Assembly: GCA_031263485.1 (NCBI GenBank)
Contig: JAISFS010000055.1
Coordinates: 1 to 61,639 of the forward strand
Direction of reading: 5' to 3'
DNA length: 61,639 nucleotides
Source of the DNA: Deltaproteobacteria bacterium
GTDB lineage: Bacteria > Desulfobacterota > Desulfarculia > Adiutricales > Adiutricaceae
The notes under the pieces were generated by a model. It did no database searches, was not told where the DNA came from, and saw nothing but the letters and a program-made list of their open reading frames with translations. Shown here in pieces: positions 19,788 to 27,850 of the stretch. A program made the position numbers and the translations under genes. How positions within the stretch are numbered: position 1 is the first letter of the stretch; every line of letters begins with the position of its first letter.

Positions 19788-20158
19788 TGCGCCCACCTGT
19801 CCTGGGCGATCCATTTTGCTCCGCCCGGCAGGACGGCCCCGTGCCCCCGACTGAAGACGGTGCCGCCGTATTTCTCGATCTTCCAATCCGGCACGGCGCA
19901 TGCGGGGCAGGGCACGGAGTAGTGCTTGTTGCGGAGCCAGCGGGCCGCGCGGCTCCGTCTAGAGTTGTTGACCTTGAAGCTGTGCCCGCAGTGGGTGACG
20001 AGCACGGCGGTCTCCCCCGCGAGCTCCACGCTTTTCAGGCCGTGCAAGGCTCCGGAGCGGGCGGGCCAGAGCTTCATCTTCGCGAGAAGCGAGAGGAGGT
20101 CGTTTTTTTTTCGGTAATATCTCTTGGCGGTCGGCTTGAGGTTCGCGTTCTCGACCAT
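19784..20158 (-). CDS. pylSn: Pyrrolysyl-tRNA synthetase N-terminal protein PylSn
   Basis: 124 residues. In bacteria the tRNA-binding N-terminal domain of pyrrolysyl-tRNA synthetase is a separate protein. The match to archaeal PylSn is clear: KLWPARSGALHGLKSVE, then VTHCGHSFKVNNSRRSRAAR and WLRNKHYSVPCPACAVPDWK, preserving the zinc-binding His/Cys set and the NNSRxxRxAR segment. It binds the T-arm/variable-loop side of tRNA-Pyl and raises affinity for PylSc. The ATG at 20158 has AGGAG 8 nt upstream; an upstream in-frame ATG at 20182 has a weaker site. A basic N-terminal arm of about 35 residues precedes the conserved part. It overlaps pylB by 4 nt. Confidence 0.95.
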   Translation of the reverse strand: MVENANLKPTAKRYYRKKNDLLSLLAKMKLWPARSGALHGLKSVELAGETAVLVTHCGHSFKVNNSRRSRAARWLRNKHYSVPCPACAVPDWKIEKYGGTVFSRGHGAVLPGGAKWIAQDRWAQ

Positions 20159-20204
20159 CGGGCTTCTCCTATCATCAGGCATCCAGCGGGAGGACGCGCG
20201 GCTT

Positions 20205-20243
20205 GCGGGGGCGGGCCTTCGCTTTGCAATGGCCCGCCCCCGC
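20205..20243 (-). other. Strong hairpin between pylT and pylSn
   Basis: A perfect 13-bp GC-rich stem (GCGGGGGCGGGCC / GGCCCGCCCCCGC) with a 13-nt loop, without a T-run. It lies about 160 nt after the 3' end of pylT and 47 nt before pylSn. It may protect or separate the tRNA and mRNA parts after processing, or attenuate transcription; sequence alone does not decide. Confidence 0.7.
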
Positions 20244-20403
20244 CGGCTCTCGTGCCGGATGGGCCGTCAGGGGGCCTTACCGGTGCGCGCCGCGCGGGAA
20301 TAAGACGAACTGTCACGCTACGCGGCTTTCTGGGGCACGGGCTCGGTCGCCTCTTCAGCTCCGCGCCGCGTGAGGTGAGCCTAGAAGTGCGCCTAGGTGA
20401 AGA

Positions 20404-20475
20404 TGGCGGAGGGCCCGGGAGTCCCACCCGGCTGCGGGGATTTAGAGTCCCCGTGATCCGTTCGATCCGCCCTCC
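20404..20475 (-). tRNA. pylT: tRNA-Pyl (anticodon CTA)
   Basis: A 72-nt tRNA with encoded CCA and all the odd hallmarks of tRNA-Pyl. The 7-bp acceptor is GGAGGGC/GCCCTCC. There is a single base between acceptor and D stem, a 4-bp D stem (GATC/GATC) with a 5-nt D loop lacking GG, and a 6-bp anticodon stem (CGGGGA/TCCCCG) around loop CTCTAAA. A 3-nt variable region (CAG), a 5-bp T stem (CCGGG/CCCGG) with loop TGGGACT instead of TTC, and discriminator G complete it. It decodes UAG as pyrrolysine. It lies between pylD and pylSn in the same direction, so it is probably cut from a longer transcript. Confidence 0.97.
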
Positions 20476-20649
20476 GGATAATCCGGAAAATTCATGAATC
20501 ATGTGGCGAGCCCGTCTGACGCGGAGGGCCCGCAGGTCGCTTGCATAACCGGTAGATATGCCCGCGGCAGGCCGGTCCGGGCAAGAGGGGTGAAATGCTG
20601 TCGAGCCCGGTATCGGATGGTCAGCGAGGCAAAGGCGAAATCGTTCGGC

Positions 20650-21495
20650 TCAGGCCACGATCCCCGAGATCATCGATGCTGTGCCGCTTATCAGGGGATC
20701 GTGCCAGAGGCGCCCCGGGGCGCCGGGAGAGAGCCACAACGAGGGCCAGGAGAGAGGCACGCCCGGGGCTGCCACTCTGGGCTCCCCAGCGCGGATCATG
20801 GCATCCAGGGTCTCAGGGGAAAGTACCCTCTCCGAGGGGACCGCCTCGAATATGAGCGTTGCCCCGGCGCGGAACTCCATAAGGAGCGCCTTTTCGTCAG
20901 GTATCGCCCGCGCCTCGGGGGTGCGCTCGAGCGCCGCCCGGACGCGCTGCCTGTCCGGGTCGCGGACAAGCGGCAAGCCGCCCAGCTCCGCCACCCGCTC
21001 CGCGGCAAGGGTCCCCACCCTGCCCAGGCCCAGGATCAGGACCTTGGCGCCGGACAGCTCGCCCCCGTTCATGATCTCCAGGGCAGCCACGAAAGCCCTG
21101 GCAGTGGCCGGGTCGTTATGCACGGCGTTGCCGCCAGCGGCATCGCGGGCCACGAAGTCAACGTCGTCGGAGTACGCCAAAAGATCCGCCCCCCACTCGC
21201 AGGCTTCGGCCAGGCCCAGGGAGTCCGGGCTCTCCATGACCCTGGCGACCAGGCCCATGCGCTCGCCGGTGGCCGCCACCGCCGCCGCGAAGCCGGGTAT
21301 CTCGCCCTCGCCGGAGGTCATGGTGACTACGGCGAGCTTCAGGCCTTGGAGTCTGCGGCGGGCCTCACCCACGTCCAGGCCCCATGCCCGGGCGGAAAGC
21401 TCCATGATGTCCGTCCCCAGGGCACCCGCGATCGACCTGTCGAAGGCTCGCAGGTCGTAGAGCCAACCCACGTCCTGTGCCTTAAGCCGCGTCAT
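20650..21495 (-). CDS. pylD: Pyrrolysine synthase PylD
   Basis: 281 residues. PylD is the NAD-dependent dehydrogenase that oxidises 3-methylornithinyl-N6-lysine, after which the ring closes to form pyrrolysine. The N-terminal part (MTRLKAQDVGWLYDLRAFD; VTMTSGEGEIPGFAAAV; GADLLAYSDDVDFVA; GNAVHNDPATARAFVAAL) matches PylD. It is followed by a Rossmann domain with KVLILGLGRVGTLAAERVAELG. The ATG at 21495 overlaps the pylSc stop (ATGA), so both are one translation unit. The open frame extends upstream inside pylSc, but the conserved start is here. Stop TGA. Confidence 0.95.
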   Translation of the reverse strand: MTRLKAQDVGWLYDLRAFDRSIAGALGTDIMELSARAWGLDVGEARRRLQGLKLAVVTMTSGEGEIPGFAAAVAATGERMGLVARVMESPDSLGLAEACEWGADLLAYSDDVDFVARDAAGGNAVHNDPATARAFVAALEIMNGGELSGAKVLILGLGRVGTLAAERVAELGGLPLVRDPDRQRVRAALERTPEARAIPDEKALLMEFRAGATLIFEAVPSERVLSPETLDAMIRAGEPRVAAPGVPLSWPSLWLSPGAPGRLWHDPLISGTASMISGIVA

Positions 21496-22364
21496 GCGCG
21501 ATCCTCCCTTCCCGGCACGTTCAACCGGAACCCTCCCAGGTAACTCAGACTCGCCCCGGCGCGGGACAGGCCAACGGGAACCCCGTGCGCGGCGGAAAGC
21601 GCCATCGCCAGTCGCTCCAGCCCGAAGCCCAGGCCAACCCAGGGGACTCCGACCCCCCAGGCGGAGTCCAGCGGGTGCGGCCCCATGGCCGTTGAGGCGA
21701 GTTCGAGGCCTTCGGGGCTTACGACGTCCAGCGTCTCTCCGTAAACGCCGGACTCCTCGCTCTCGAGGGCGCAACGGCCTTCGGGAAGCCCGGAGGCGGC
21801 CAGGACAACGTCTGCCAACTCGAGGATCCTGGCCTGACGCGCCTCCAGGGGGAGTCCGAACTCCGCCAGGTTCAGCATCGTGAACTCCTCAGCGTGCCTC
21901 GCGCCTTTAGTCTCCCTGCGCATGCATGTCCCTATCTCGAAGATCGAGACGGGCAACGGGGCTAACCTCAGGAGATCCACCATGAGGTAATAGAGGTTAG
22001 GGGCGAGCATGGGGCGCACCGCGCGGTTTTTGTCCAGCCAGAAGATCTGGGAGGAGAGGGGGTGGTCAGGGCCTATGCCCATACGCTCCAGGAAGTTCCG
22101 CGATACGGATAGCGGGGTCGCAACCTCCGTGAACCCTGCAGCGGCCAGGGCACCGGAGAGCCTTTCCCTCAATAAGGAGATCTCAGGGCGCCCCGCGGCT
22201 TTCAGGTGTCCGCGAACACCCTCCGCGCAGGCGCGGGCGAACGACTTTTCCATGGACTGGAAGGAGCGGTTGGCATCGGCTTTGCTCGCGAAGCCCCCGG
22301 GAAGGCCCTCGGGATCGGCCCCCAGCTCGCAGAGCCGCTTGACCTGTTCGTTGGAGAAGTCCAT
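21492..22364 (-). CDS. pylSc: Pyrrolysyl-tRNA synthetase catalytic protein PylSc
   Basis: 290 residues, a class II synthetase catalytic core that charges tRNA-Pyl with pyrrolysine. Motif 2 region: RPMLAPNLYY (about 117-126) and IFEIGTCMRRETKG. Pocket residues: FTMLNLAEFG (Asn165 corresponds to archaeal Asn346; the archaeal Cys348 position is Ala167) and VYGET with Tyr208 equal to archaeal Tyr384. Motif 3: GVPWVGLGFGLERLAM. The C-terminal SLSYLGGFRLNV also matches bacterial PylSc. The tRNA-binding domain is missing here and is encoded by the separate pylSn, as in other bacteria. ATG with an AAAGGGAT element upstream; first gene of the pyl operon. Confidence 0.96.
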   Translation of the reverse strand: MDFSNEQVKRLCELGADPEGLPGGFASKADANRSFQSMEKSFARACAEGVRGHLKAAGRPEISLLRERLSGALAAAGFTEVATPLSVSRNFLERMGIGPDHPLSSQIFWLDKNRAVRPMLAPNLYYLMVDLLRLAPLPVSIFEIGTCMRRETKGARHAEEFTMLNLAEFGLPLEARQARILELADVVLAASGLPEGRCALESEESGVYGETLDVVSPEGLELASTAMGPHPLDSAWGVGVPWVGLGFGLERLAMALSAAHGVPVGLSRAGASLSYLGGFRLNVPGREDRA

Positions 22365-23090
22365 CCCGGATCCCTTTCCGTCCCGTCCGTGTCTCTATGC
22401 TCTAGTGACTCGCATGCTCCGCATGCACGTCCGCGACTTGTTTCCTAGGAGCCTGTTGCATAAATCGCGACAGCATTGCCATGAATCGACTGATTGTAGA
22501 GAGGCTAACTCTTGTCCAGCACATTTGTGCTCATGCTATTCATAAAATCCATTATGCAACAGGCTCCTAGCCATTCGTCATTACGATTGTTTTCGATTGA
22601 CTGATCCTTGAAGAGTTAAATTGTTTCCCGGCGCTTTCCCCAGTATTTTTCTCGCGGTCCTGCTTCAGGCTTTGCTTATGGCTTAGATTCAGGCTTTGCT
22701 TTTCGTGTTGTTTGAGACTTTAGTTTTGACTATCCTTCGGTTTTGCCTTTGGCCGCATGCGTCAAGCATTCAGAAAGATCCGTCCGCCTTTGGCCTGCAG
22801 TGCCGAAGTCCGCGGCATTGCGCGAAGCGTGCGCGATTTTTTGGGTCACTAGCATCAGATGGCGACCCCCGATCCTCAAATCGAGCCTTGCATCGCGTTG
22901 TTTAACCCGATCATGGGATAAGCAATCCGCTATCGGAATATTTCCTCAAGCTATCCGGTTCGAATTTGGCCGATCCGAGCCAGGACCACCCAGTCATTCT
23001 GCTGCCCTCTGCCCCGCCACAGACAACCCAAGCCGCCTCCTTGGCGGCCCCGGCTGGGAGCGGCGGGGCTTAAGGCCGTTTAAGGAGGCG
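22365..23090. other. Spacer between mttB and pylSc
   Basis: Holds a family A element (22445-22570) about 80 bp upstream of pylSc. Next to the mttB stop is a stem of 9 bp (CGCCTCCTT at 23034 / AAGGAGGCG ending 23090) with a GC-rich loop that may slow or end mttB transcription. No gene found; any pylSc promoter is not obvious. Confidence 0.5.
22445..22570. repeat. Family A MITE-like element, copy A3 (126 bp)
   Basis: The ends CTAGGAGCCTGTTGCATAAA and TTATGCAACAGGCTCCTAG form a near-perfect 19-bp inverted repeat. It is nearly identical inside to the first copy at 35603 (CATTGCCATGAATC; TGATTGTAGAGAGGC). It sits between the methyltransferase gene and the Pyl operon. Confidence 0.9.
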
Positions 23091-24581
23091 CTATCTGGAG
23101 GAGAGCGGCAGGTTGCGCTTCTTCTCCTGGGCGTTAACGAGCTCGCGGATCTTGAGGCGGGCGTCTTCGGGGATTGGCAGGGGCTTGTGGGATGTGAGGA
23201 TCTGCTTTGCCTTCTCCTTTGCCCTCTGCGTGATGTCCTTGGAGCCGTCCTCGAGCCACTTGTGCCGCATACGGCGGTCGGTGTTCGGGGCGAAGGACTG
23301 GGACCGTAGATGCTTCATGGTGCTCTTGTGGGTGAGGAAGTCTTTGAAGGATCCTACCTCCTTGATGTCCTCAACCGCAAGGGTCTCGTCGTTCACCTGT
23401 ATCCCGCCGAGACTGTACAGGATCATCTCGGCAATGTCCGATCCGATAAGGAGCTGCGAGTAGTCGAAGGTGACTCCCAGCTCGAGCATGCCCAGGCCGT
23501 AGATCAGGTTGACGCCGGCCAAAGCGGGGTAGAGCGCCGTCATGGTGCACTCGTAGGCCGCCTGGGCGTCCGGCACCTTGCTGTCAGCCTACCCACCTGC
23601 CGTCCAGCTGGGAAGGTTGTAGTACTGTGCCATCGCGCCGACGGCGGCGCCGATCATTCCGAGTTCCGGTGACCCCACGGCCGCGCAGCCGGTGCGCAGG
23701 TCGAAGGCCGTGGTGGAGCTTCCGTAGATTATGGGCGCTCCGCGGTTCACGAGCTGACTCAGCACGATCCCGGACAGGACTTCCGCGTTATGCGTGACGA
23801 GCGTCCCTGCCAGATGGATCGAGCTCGAGCCCCCGGACATGGCCATCGAGAGCACGTTGCAGACGCACTTGTTGCGGGCGGCAACGATGATGATGTCGCA
23901 GGTCGGCTCGAGGAGCCTCAGGGGGCTCACCGGGCATATGAGGAAAGAGAGGATGCGGTGGTCCTCCACCGGATCGTTGGGGAAGTGAGCCTTGGCCGCG
24001 ATTTCGGACATCCTGACCAGGAGCTCGGCTATCTCCGCGCCGTGGGGCATCATGACAACGTGCTTTGAGGTGTTGTTCATGAGGGCCTCGTAGTCGTGAA
24101 GGTGTCCGATTTCCTGCGGCATGTCGTGGGATCCAGCGGGCTGCTCGACCACGGAGATGACGTTCACCCAGTCGCAGATGCGGGCGATGTCCTCCATGTC
24201 GCGCTTCGTGGTCTCCCTGTGCTGGCCCGTATCGATGTCGTAGATGTTAAGGGCCTCGCCGAAGTTGGTGAATGCCACCCGGTTGGCCTCCAGCACGGCG
24301 TCCTGCTTGGGGTCCCTCGCGTGCATCACGACGGTCTCCGGGCAGGACATGAGCGCCTCCTTAACCATGAAGGGGGGGATCCTCACGATCTTCGTCTTCT
24401 GGTCGATCTTGGCGCCGCCCTTGGCGAAGTAGTCCATCGCCTCGTCGTGTTGCACGAAGACGCCCTTGTGCTCAAGGACCTCGAGGGTAGCCCGGTGAAT
24501 GTGGTCGAGCTCCTCCTTCGTGAAGGGTTTCAGGCGGAAACCGCCTCCGGTTGTGTAGCCGGCGAATTTGTCTCTTCTCAA
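23091..24581 (-). CDS. mttB: Trimethylamine methyltransferase MttB, Pyl-containing (in-frame UAG)
   Basis: MttB moves a methyl group from trimethylamine to a corrinoid protein (MttC, not in this window). Read with one UAG as sense, it is 496 residues, the normal family length. The UAG (TAG, 23589-23591) is codon 331 in LPSWTAGG-Pyl-ADSKVPDAQAAYE; archaeal MttB has Pyl at the same place in the barrel. Both halves are in one frame and align with MttB throughout. The start is TTG, 5 nt after a perfect AAGGAGG. The final stop is also TAG, with six sense codons and then TAA behind it. A consensus sigma-54 promoter lies about 180 nt upstream and the Pyl cassette follows. MttB homologues without Pyl (glycine betaine type) exist, but the UAG here argues for a true TMA enzyme. 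Confidence 0.95.
23589..23591 (-). other. In-frame UAG read as pyrrolysine in mttB
   Basis: TAG lies between GGT GGG and GCT GAC in mttB. The frame continues for 165 codons of clear MttB sequence on the far side. The complete Pyl decoding set a few kilobases away supports sense decoding. Incorporation itself is inferred. Confidence 0.93.
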
Positions 24582-24618
24582 ACGTACCTCCTTACGGATT
24601 TAGCGTCCTCTTTGCGTT

Positions 24619-24657
24619 GCCCGCGATGCGCCCCCTGGGAAGGGGGGCGTCGCGGGC
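24619..24657 (-). other. Leader hairpin of mttB mRNA
   Basis: GCCCGCGA ... TCGCGGGC (8 bp) encloses a second 7-bp C/G stem, making a long hairpin between the predicted start point and the ribosome-binding site. There is no T-run. It ends 38 nt before the TTG start codon, so it could influence mRNA stability or translation. Confidence 0.65.
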
Positions 24658-24760
24658 ATGTGCGCCGGACGGGCCGAGAGACGGCCGTCGGCGCGTCGGC
24701 TGCGATATATTGGATGGTAGCCTCATCGTCGCCTCTGGGCTGGCGACCGATCAAATTCTC

Positions 24761-24776
24761 TGCAAGGGCGGTGCCA
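24761..24776 (-). promoter_or_regulatory. Sigma-54 (-24/-12) promoter of mttB
   Basis: The minus strand reads TGGCACCGCCCTTGCA, a full match to the sigma-54 consensus TGGCAC-N5-TTGCA with the required GG/GC spacing. Predicted start is near 24750, giving a leader of about 170 nt. The sigma-54 activator gene at 26312 is the closest candidate regulator. Confidence 0.88.
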
Positions 24777-24792
24777 CACGCGAAGCGCGATG

Positions 24793-24818
24793 CCTGTCCG
24801 TAGGTTTCGCGGGACAGG
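24793..24818. promoter_or_regulatory. Palindrome upstream of the sigma-54 promoter (possible activator site)
   Basis: CCTGTCC and GGACAGG form a perfect 7-bp inverted repeat 12 bp apart, only 17 bp upstream of the -24 element. That is closer than most enhancer sites, so a role as upstream activating sequence is tentative. Confidence 0.35.
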
Positions 24819-24910
24819 GTATCAAGCAGGCAGTGGTTTTTGGGGATTATCGTTGCTCAAGATCAAGTGGCGATCTTACGGATGGAAGGGAGAAAAAATG
24901 AAAAATAGGC

Positions 24911-24938
24911 AAAAAAAAATTTTCGGGCAAACCGAAAA
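24911..24938 (-). terminator. AT-rich hairpin with T-run upstream of mttB
   Basis: On the minus strand, TTTTCGG ... CCGAAAA (7 bp) is followed by a run of about ten T. It has the form of a weak terminator that would insulate the mttB promoter from transcripts entering from the regulator side. It could also be a palindromic operator. Confidence 0.45.
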
Positions 24939-25310
24939 ATTGTAAAAAATATCTGGCTGTAACGTCTCCTTGCCGCATATGTGGAGGTGCAGCGGGAATG
25001 GTGGGGCCAGAAGACCGTTGAAATGCGAATATCATGAATTGCAGGGCCGAGTGAGAGACTGTGAAGCGTGGCAAAAATCTCATGAATTACAGTGTTTGTA
25101 GATGATTTCGATGTCTTTTTAATATTTCAAACGTCCGAATCGGATTCTCCTGCATGACGCATGAACGTTGGACATTATCGAACGACAACCGTGAGTTTCC
25201 CGAACAGGCGCCGATATCGCCCCAGGAATCTCGTTGTCAGTCCATGGCTTACGAGGATCGCCAGGAGCCTATACGACCATGCGCTTCTTTGCGAAAGTCG
25301 CAGTAGGTCT

Positions 25311-25379
25311 GCGGAAGCTGGCGGAAGCTGGCGGAAGCGGGCGGAAGTCGGCGGAAGTCGGCGGAAGTCGGCGGAAGCG
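25311..25379. repeat. Tandem array, 10-bp unit x 7
   Basis: Seven near-identical copies of GCGGAAGCTG / GCGGAAGTCG run head to tail. The unit is not a multiple of three, so it is unlikely to be coding. Confidence 0.9.
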
Positions 25380-26311
25380 TTTAGAAATGAGGGAAGGCAA
25401 GTGGAGTAAGCGGGTTCTGCAGGCTCTTCGAATCTGGATCGCCATCTGGCGCGGGTTGGTGAGGGCTTAGCGTAACCTGTTCCGTGCTAGACGGCGGATG
25501 CAAAGGCGGTTCTCAAGGCAGTGGTTACGTTTCCATTACCGAAGAAAATCTGTTGGGATCCACATCTGACTCACAGGCCGATCGGATCCCTCACCCAGAC
25601 AAAAATTTACAGGTGTCGGTTTGCGGCAGTAATGATGTGAATTCAAGCGGAGGCAGGATGCCGGGTATGAGCCGGAAAAGGTCCGAGAAACCGGCGTGTG
25701 GACGTACCTTCGTTTTACTCGGGACTAGGCTATCAAGCTCATCCTGAGATGTTTTCAGGAGATTCAGGCGAACGTCGAGCGAATGCCGTCACGGACGCAA
25801 GCCGAAAATCGCCGGAAAAGACCCTCGATTGAGTCGGCCCCGATTGGAGTCGAAAGGGTACCTAACTGGAGTTATATAAGGAATATGTGGCCTGATTGCA
25901 TGTTGTGGATGACGTAAAGCCTTAAGTCCACGATCCTTGCGTATCGCTAAACCTATGCCGAAGCTGGATTTCCCCGAGATTTTGGCCGTAAGCCCCTGCT
26001 TCCGACCGCCCTCTTTACAGGATTTCACCTTGAAATTGGCTTCATGGGCGTTTTCCTGAGGTCAATTGTTGCGAACCGGCTTGACATATTTCTCGGTTCC
26101 ATCATTGATTCCTTCATAATTCCTTCGGCAAACATGAAACATATCGCCATTTCAGATCCCCACACTAGCTCGACTTGCATTAAGACCAATCAGAGCCCCT
26201 TAATCCGTCAAGGACAGGCGACCACGTGCATCCGACCGCTGAAGGCCTATGGCATTGCCACAGGAGGAAGCATCATGGCAGTACGGTTGCCTCACTGGCG
26301 GTACGGTTGCC

Positions 26312-27850
26312 TCACGGACGGTATAGTTTCGGATCGATCCCGAATTTTTTCAGGCGGTAGGCGAGGAGCTGGCGGGAGATGCCAAGTCCCCTTGCAGTGA
26401 GCGCCACGTTCCCGCGGTTATGCACTATTGCCTTGAGCAGGTCTTCCGCCTCGTTCCGCAACCGCGAGATGAGCGGCTCTGCTGTTGACGGATAGCCGCG
26501 CCGGGGAACAGGCTCCGCCGCCATGCCCGCAGTGTCCCCGGGGCGCGTGAAGGCCTCCGGCGGGGTCGCGCCATCGGGCCCCGCGCCTTCCTGACTAGGG
26601 ATAGGGGCGCATGACAGGGCGTACAGGTAGTGCTCGTGGACATGCTCCAGGCCTATGACCAGCTCATCCGTGACCTGCGCGAGGGTGCCGGCCAGCATGT
26701 GTTCTAGCTCGCGGACGTTGCCGGGCCAGCTGTACCTTCGCATCACGTCCCACAGGGCCGGGTCGATCTTGATGGCCTGTTTGCCCAGGAGGTTGTTGTA
26801 CTTGTTCAGAAAGTAGTCGGTCAACAGGCCAAGATCGTCCAGGCGCTTGCGTAGCGGCGGGATGTTCACGAGCACCACGGCCACCCGGTAGAAGAGATCG
26901 GGCCTGAGGCGACCGGAACTCAGGGCCTCGTTGGGCGAGGAGCCGATGGAGACCACGAGTTTCAGGTCCAGTTCCACCGGTACCGAGGAGCCGACCCGGA
27001 AGGCCTTCATCTCTTGGATAGTGCGGAGGAGTTTTGGCTGGAGCTCCAGGGGCATTGAATCCAGCTCGTCCAGGTACAGCGTGCCGCCGTTGGCTTCTGC
27101 CATGAGCCCGGGGCGGTCGATTGCTCCGGTGAAGCTCCCTTTGGTGGTACCGAAGAGGAGGCCTTCCAAGAGGTTCGCCGGGATGGCGGCACAGTTGAGC
27201 GCGAGGTAGGGCTTCCCGCGGCGGTAGGATGCCTGGTGGGTGAGCTTGGCAAGGAGTTCCTTGCCGGACCCCGTCTCGCCAGAGATGAGGATAGGGAAGG
27301 AGTTGGAGGAGTTGGACTTGACGTGGAAGACGGCCTTCAGGAACTCCGGGTTCTGGCCGACGATGTTAGGAGCGGGCATCCGGATGGGCACGAGTCCGGG
27401 CCATTGGACGGCGGGGTTCTTATAGGCCCTCGCCTGGCTGAACTCGCCAAGGAGGGGCTGGGTGAAGCAAAGCGAGCCCTTGACCTCGCTTCCGGTGCGG
27501 ACAGGGTAGACCCAGTACGCCGCGTTCACGACCCTGCCTTTGAAGTTCCGGTAAGGGTAGATGTAGCCCAGGATGGGCTGGCCGGTCTTCTGGCAGATCT
27601 CCATGACATTGGGGCCGTTTATCGGGGCGAGGGCCTCGTACTCGCGACGTCCCAGCATCTCATCCACCTCGATGCCGTCGATTTTCGAATGGGCATCGTT
27701 GTAGTAGACGACTCTGCCGAAAGTGTCGGTCATGATGACCCCGAGGGGAAAATGGTCGAACATCTCCTTTAGCGATTTCTGGCTGAATGAGAGAGACTCG
27801 GGGAAGTCGGCGAGGTCCGTGTCGATGTCTTTGGGGTAGAAGTGAGGCAT
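26312..27850 (-). CDS. Sigma-54-dependent transcriptional activator with PAS domain
   Basis: 512 residues. A PAS sensor (about 25-135; MFDHFPLGVIMTDTFGRVVYYN) precedes a sigma-54 AAA+ domain with Walker A GETGSGKE (191-198), sigma-54 contact loop GSFTGA (238-243, Ala of the usual GAFTGA replaced by Ser), Walker B LYLDELD (258-264) and arginine finger RPDLFYR. A Fis-type HTH closes the protein (NRGNVALTARGLGISRQLLAYRLKKFGI). GGGGGTG precedes the ATG at good spacing. It is divergent from nothing: it shares the strand with mttB and lies 1.7 kb upstream. Given the consensus sigma-54 promoter of mttB, it is inferred to switch on TMA use; the PAS ligand is unknown. Stop TGA. Confidence 0.9.
   Translation of the reverse strand: MPHFYPKDIDTDLADFPESLSFSQKSLKEMFDHFPLGVIMTDTFGRVVYYNDAHSKIDGIEVDEMLGRREYEALAPINGPNVMEICQKTGQPILGYIYPYRNFKGRVVNAAYWVYPVRTGSEVKGSLCFTQPLLGEFSQARAYKNPAVQWPGLVPIRMPAPNIVGQNPEFLKAVFHVKSNSSNSFPILISGETGSGKELLAKLTHQASYRRGKPYLALNCAAIPANLLEGLLFGTTKGSFTGAIDRPGLMAEANGGTLYLDELDSMPLELQPKLLRTIQEMKAFRVGSSVPVELDLKLVVSIGSSPNEALSSGRLRPDLFYRVAVVLVNIPPLRKRLDDLGLLTDYFLNKYNNLLGKQAIKIDPALWDVMRRYSWPGNVRELEHMLAGTLAQVTDELVIGLEHVHEHYLYALSCAPIPSQEGAGPDGATPPEAFTRPGDTAGMAAEPVPRRGYPSTAEPLISRLRNEAEDLLKAIVHNRGNVALTARGLGISRQLLAYRLKKFGIDPKLYRP

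Larger units (their letters stand above)
24582..26311. other. Regulatory spacer upstream of mttB
   Basis: About 1.7 kb. It holds the mttB leader with a large hairpin, a sigma-54 promoter, possible upstream activator palindromes, and a tandem array at 25311. Between 25.4 and 26.3 kb I see no gene; small frames lack motifs. Confidence 0.55.
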
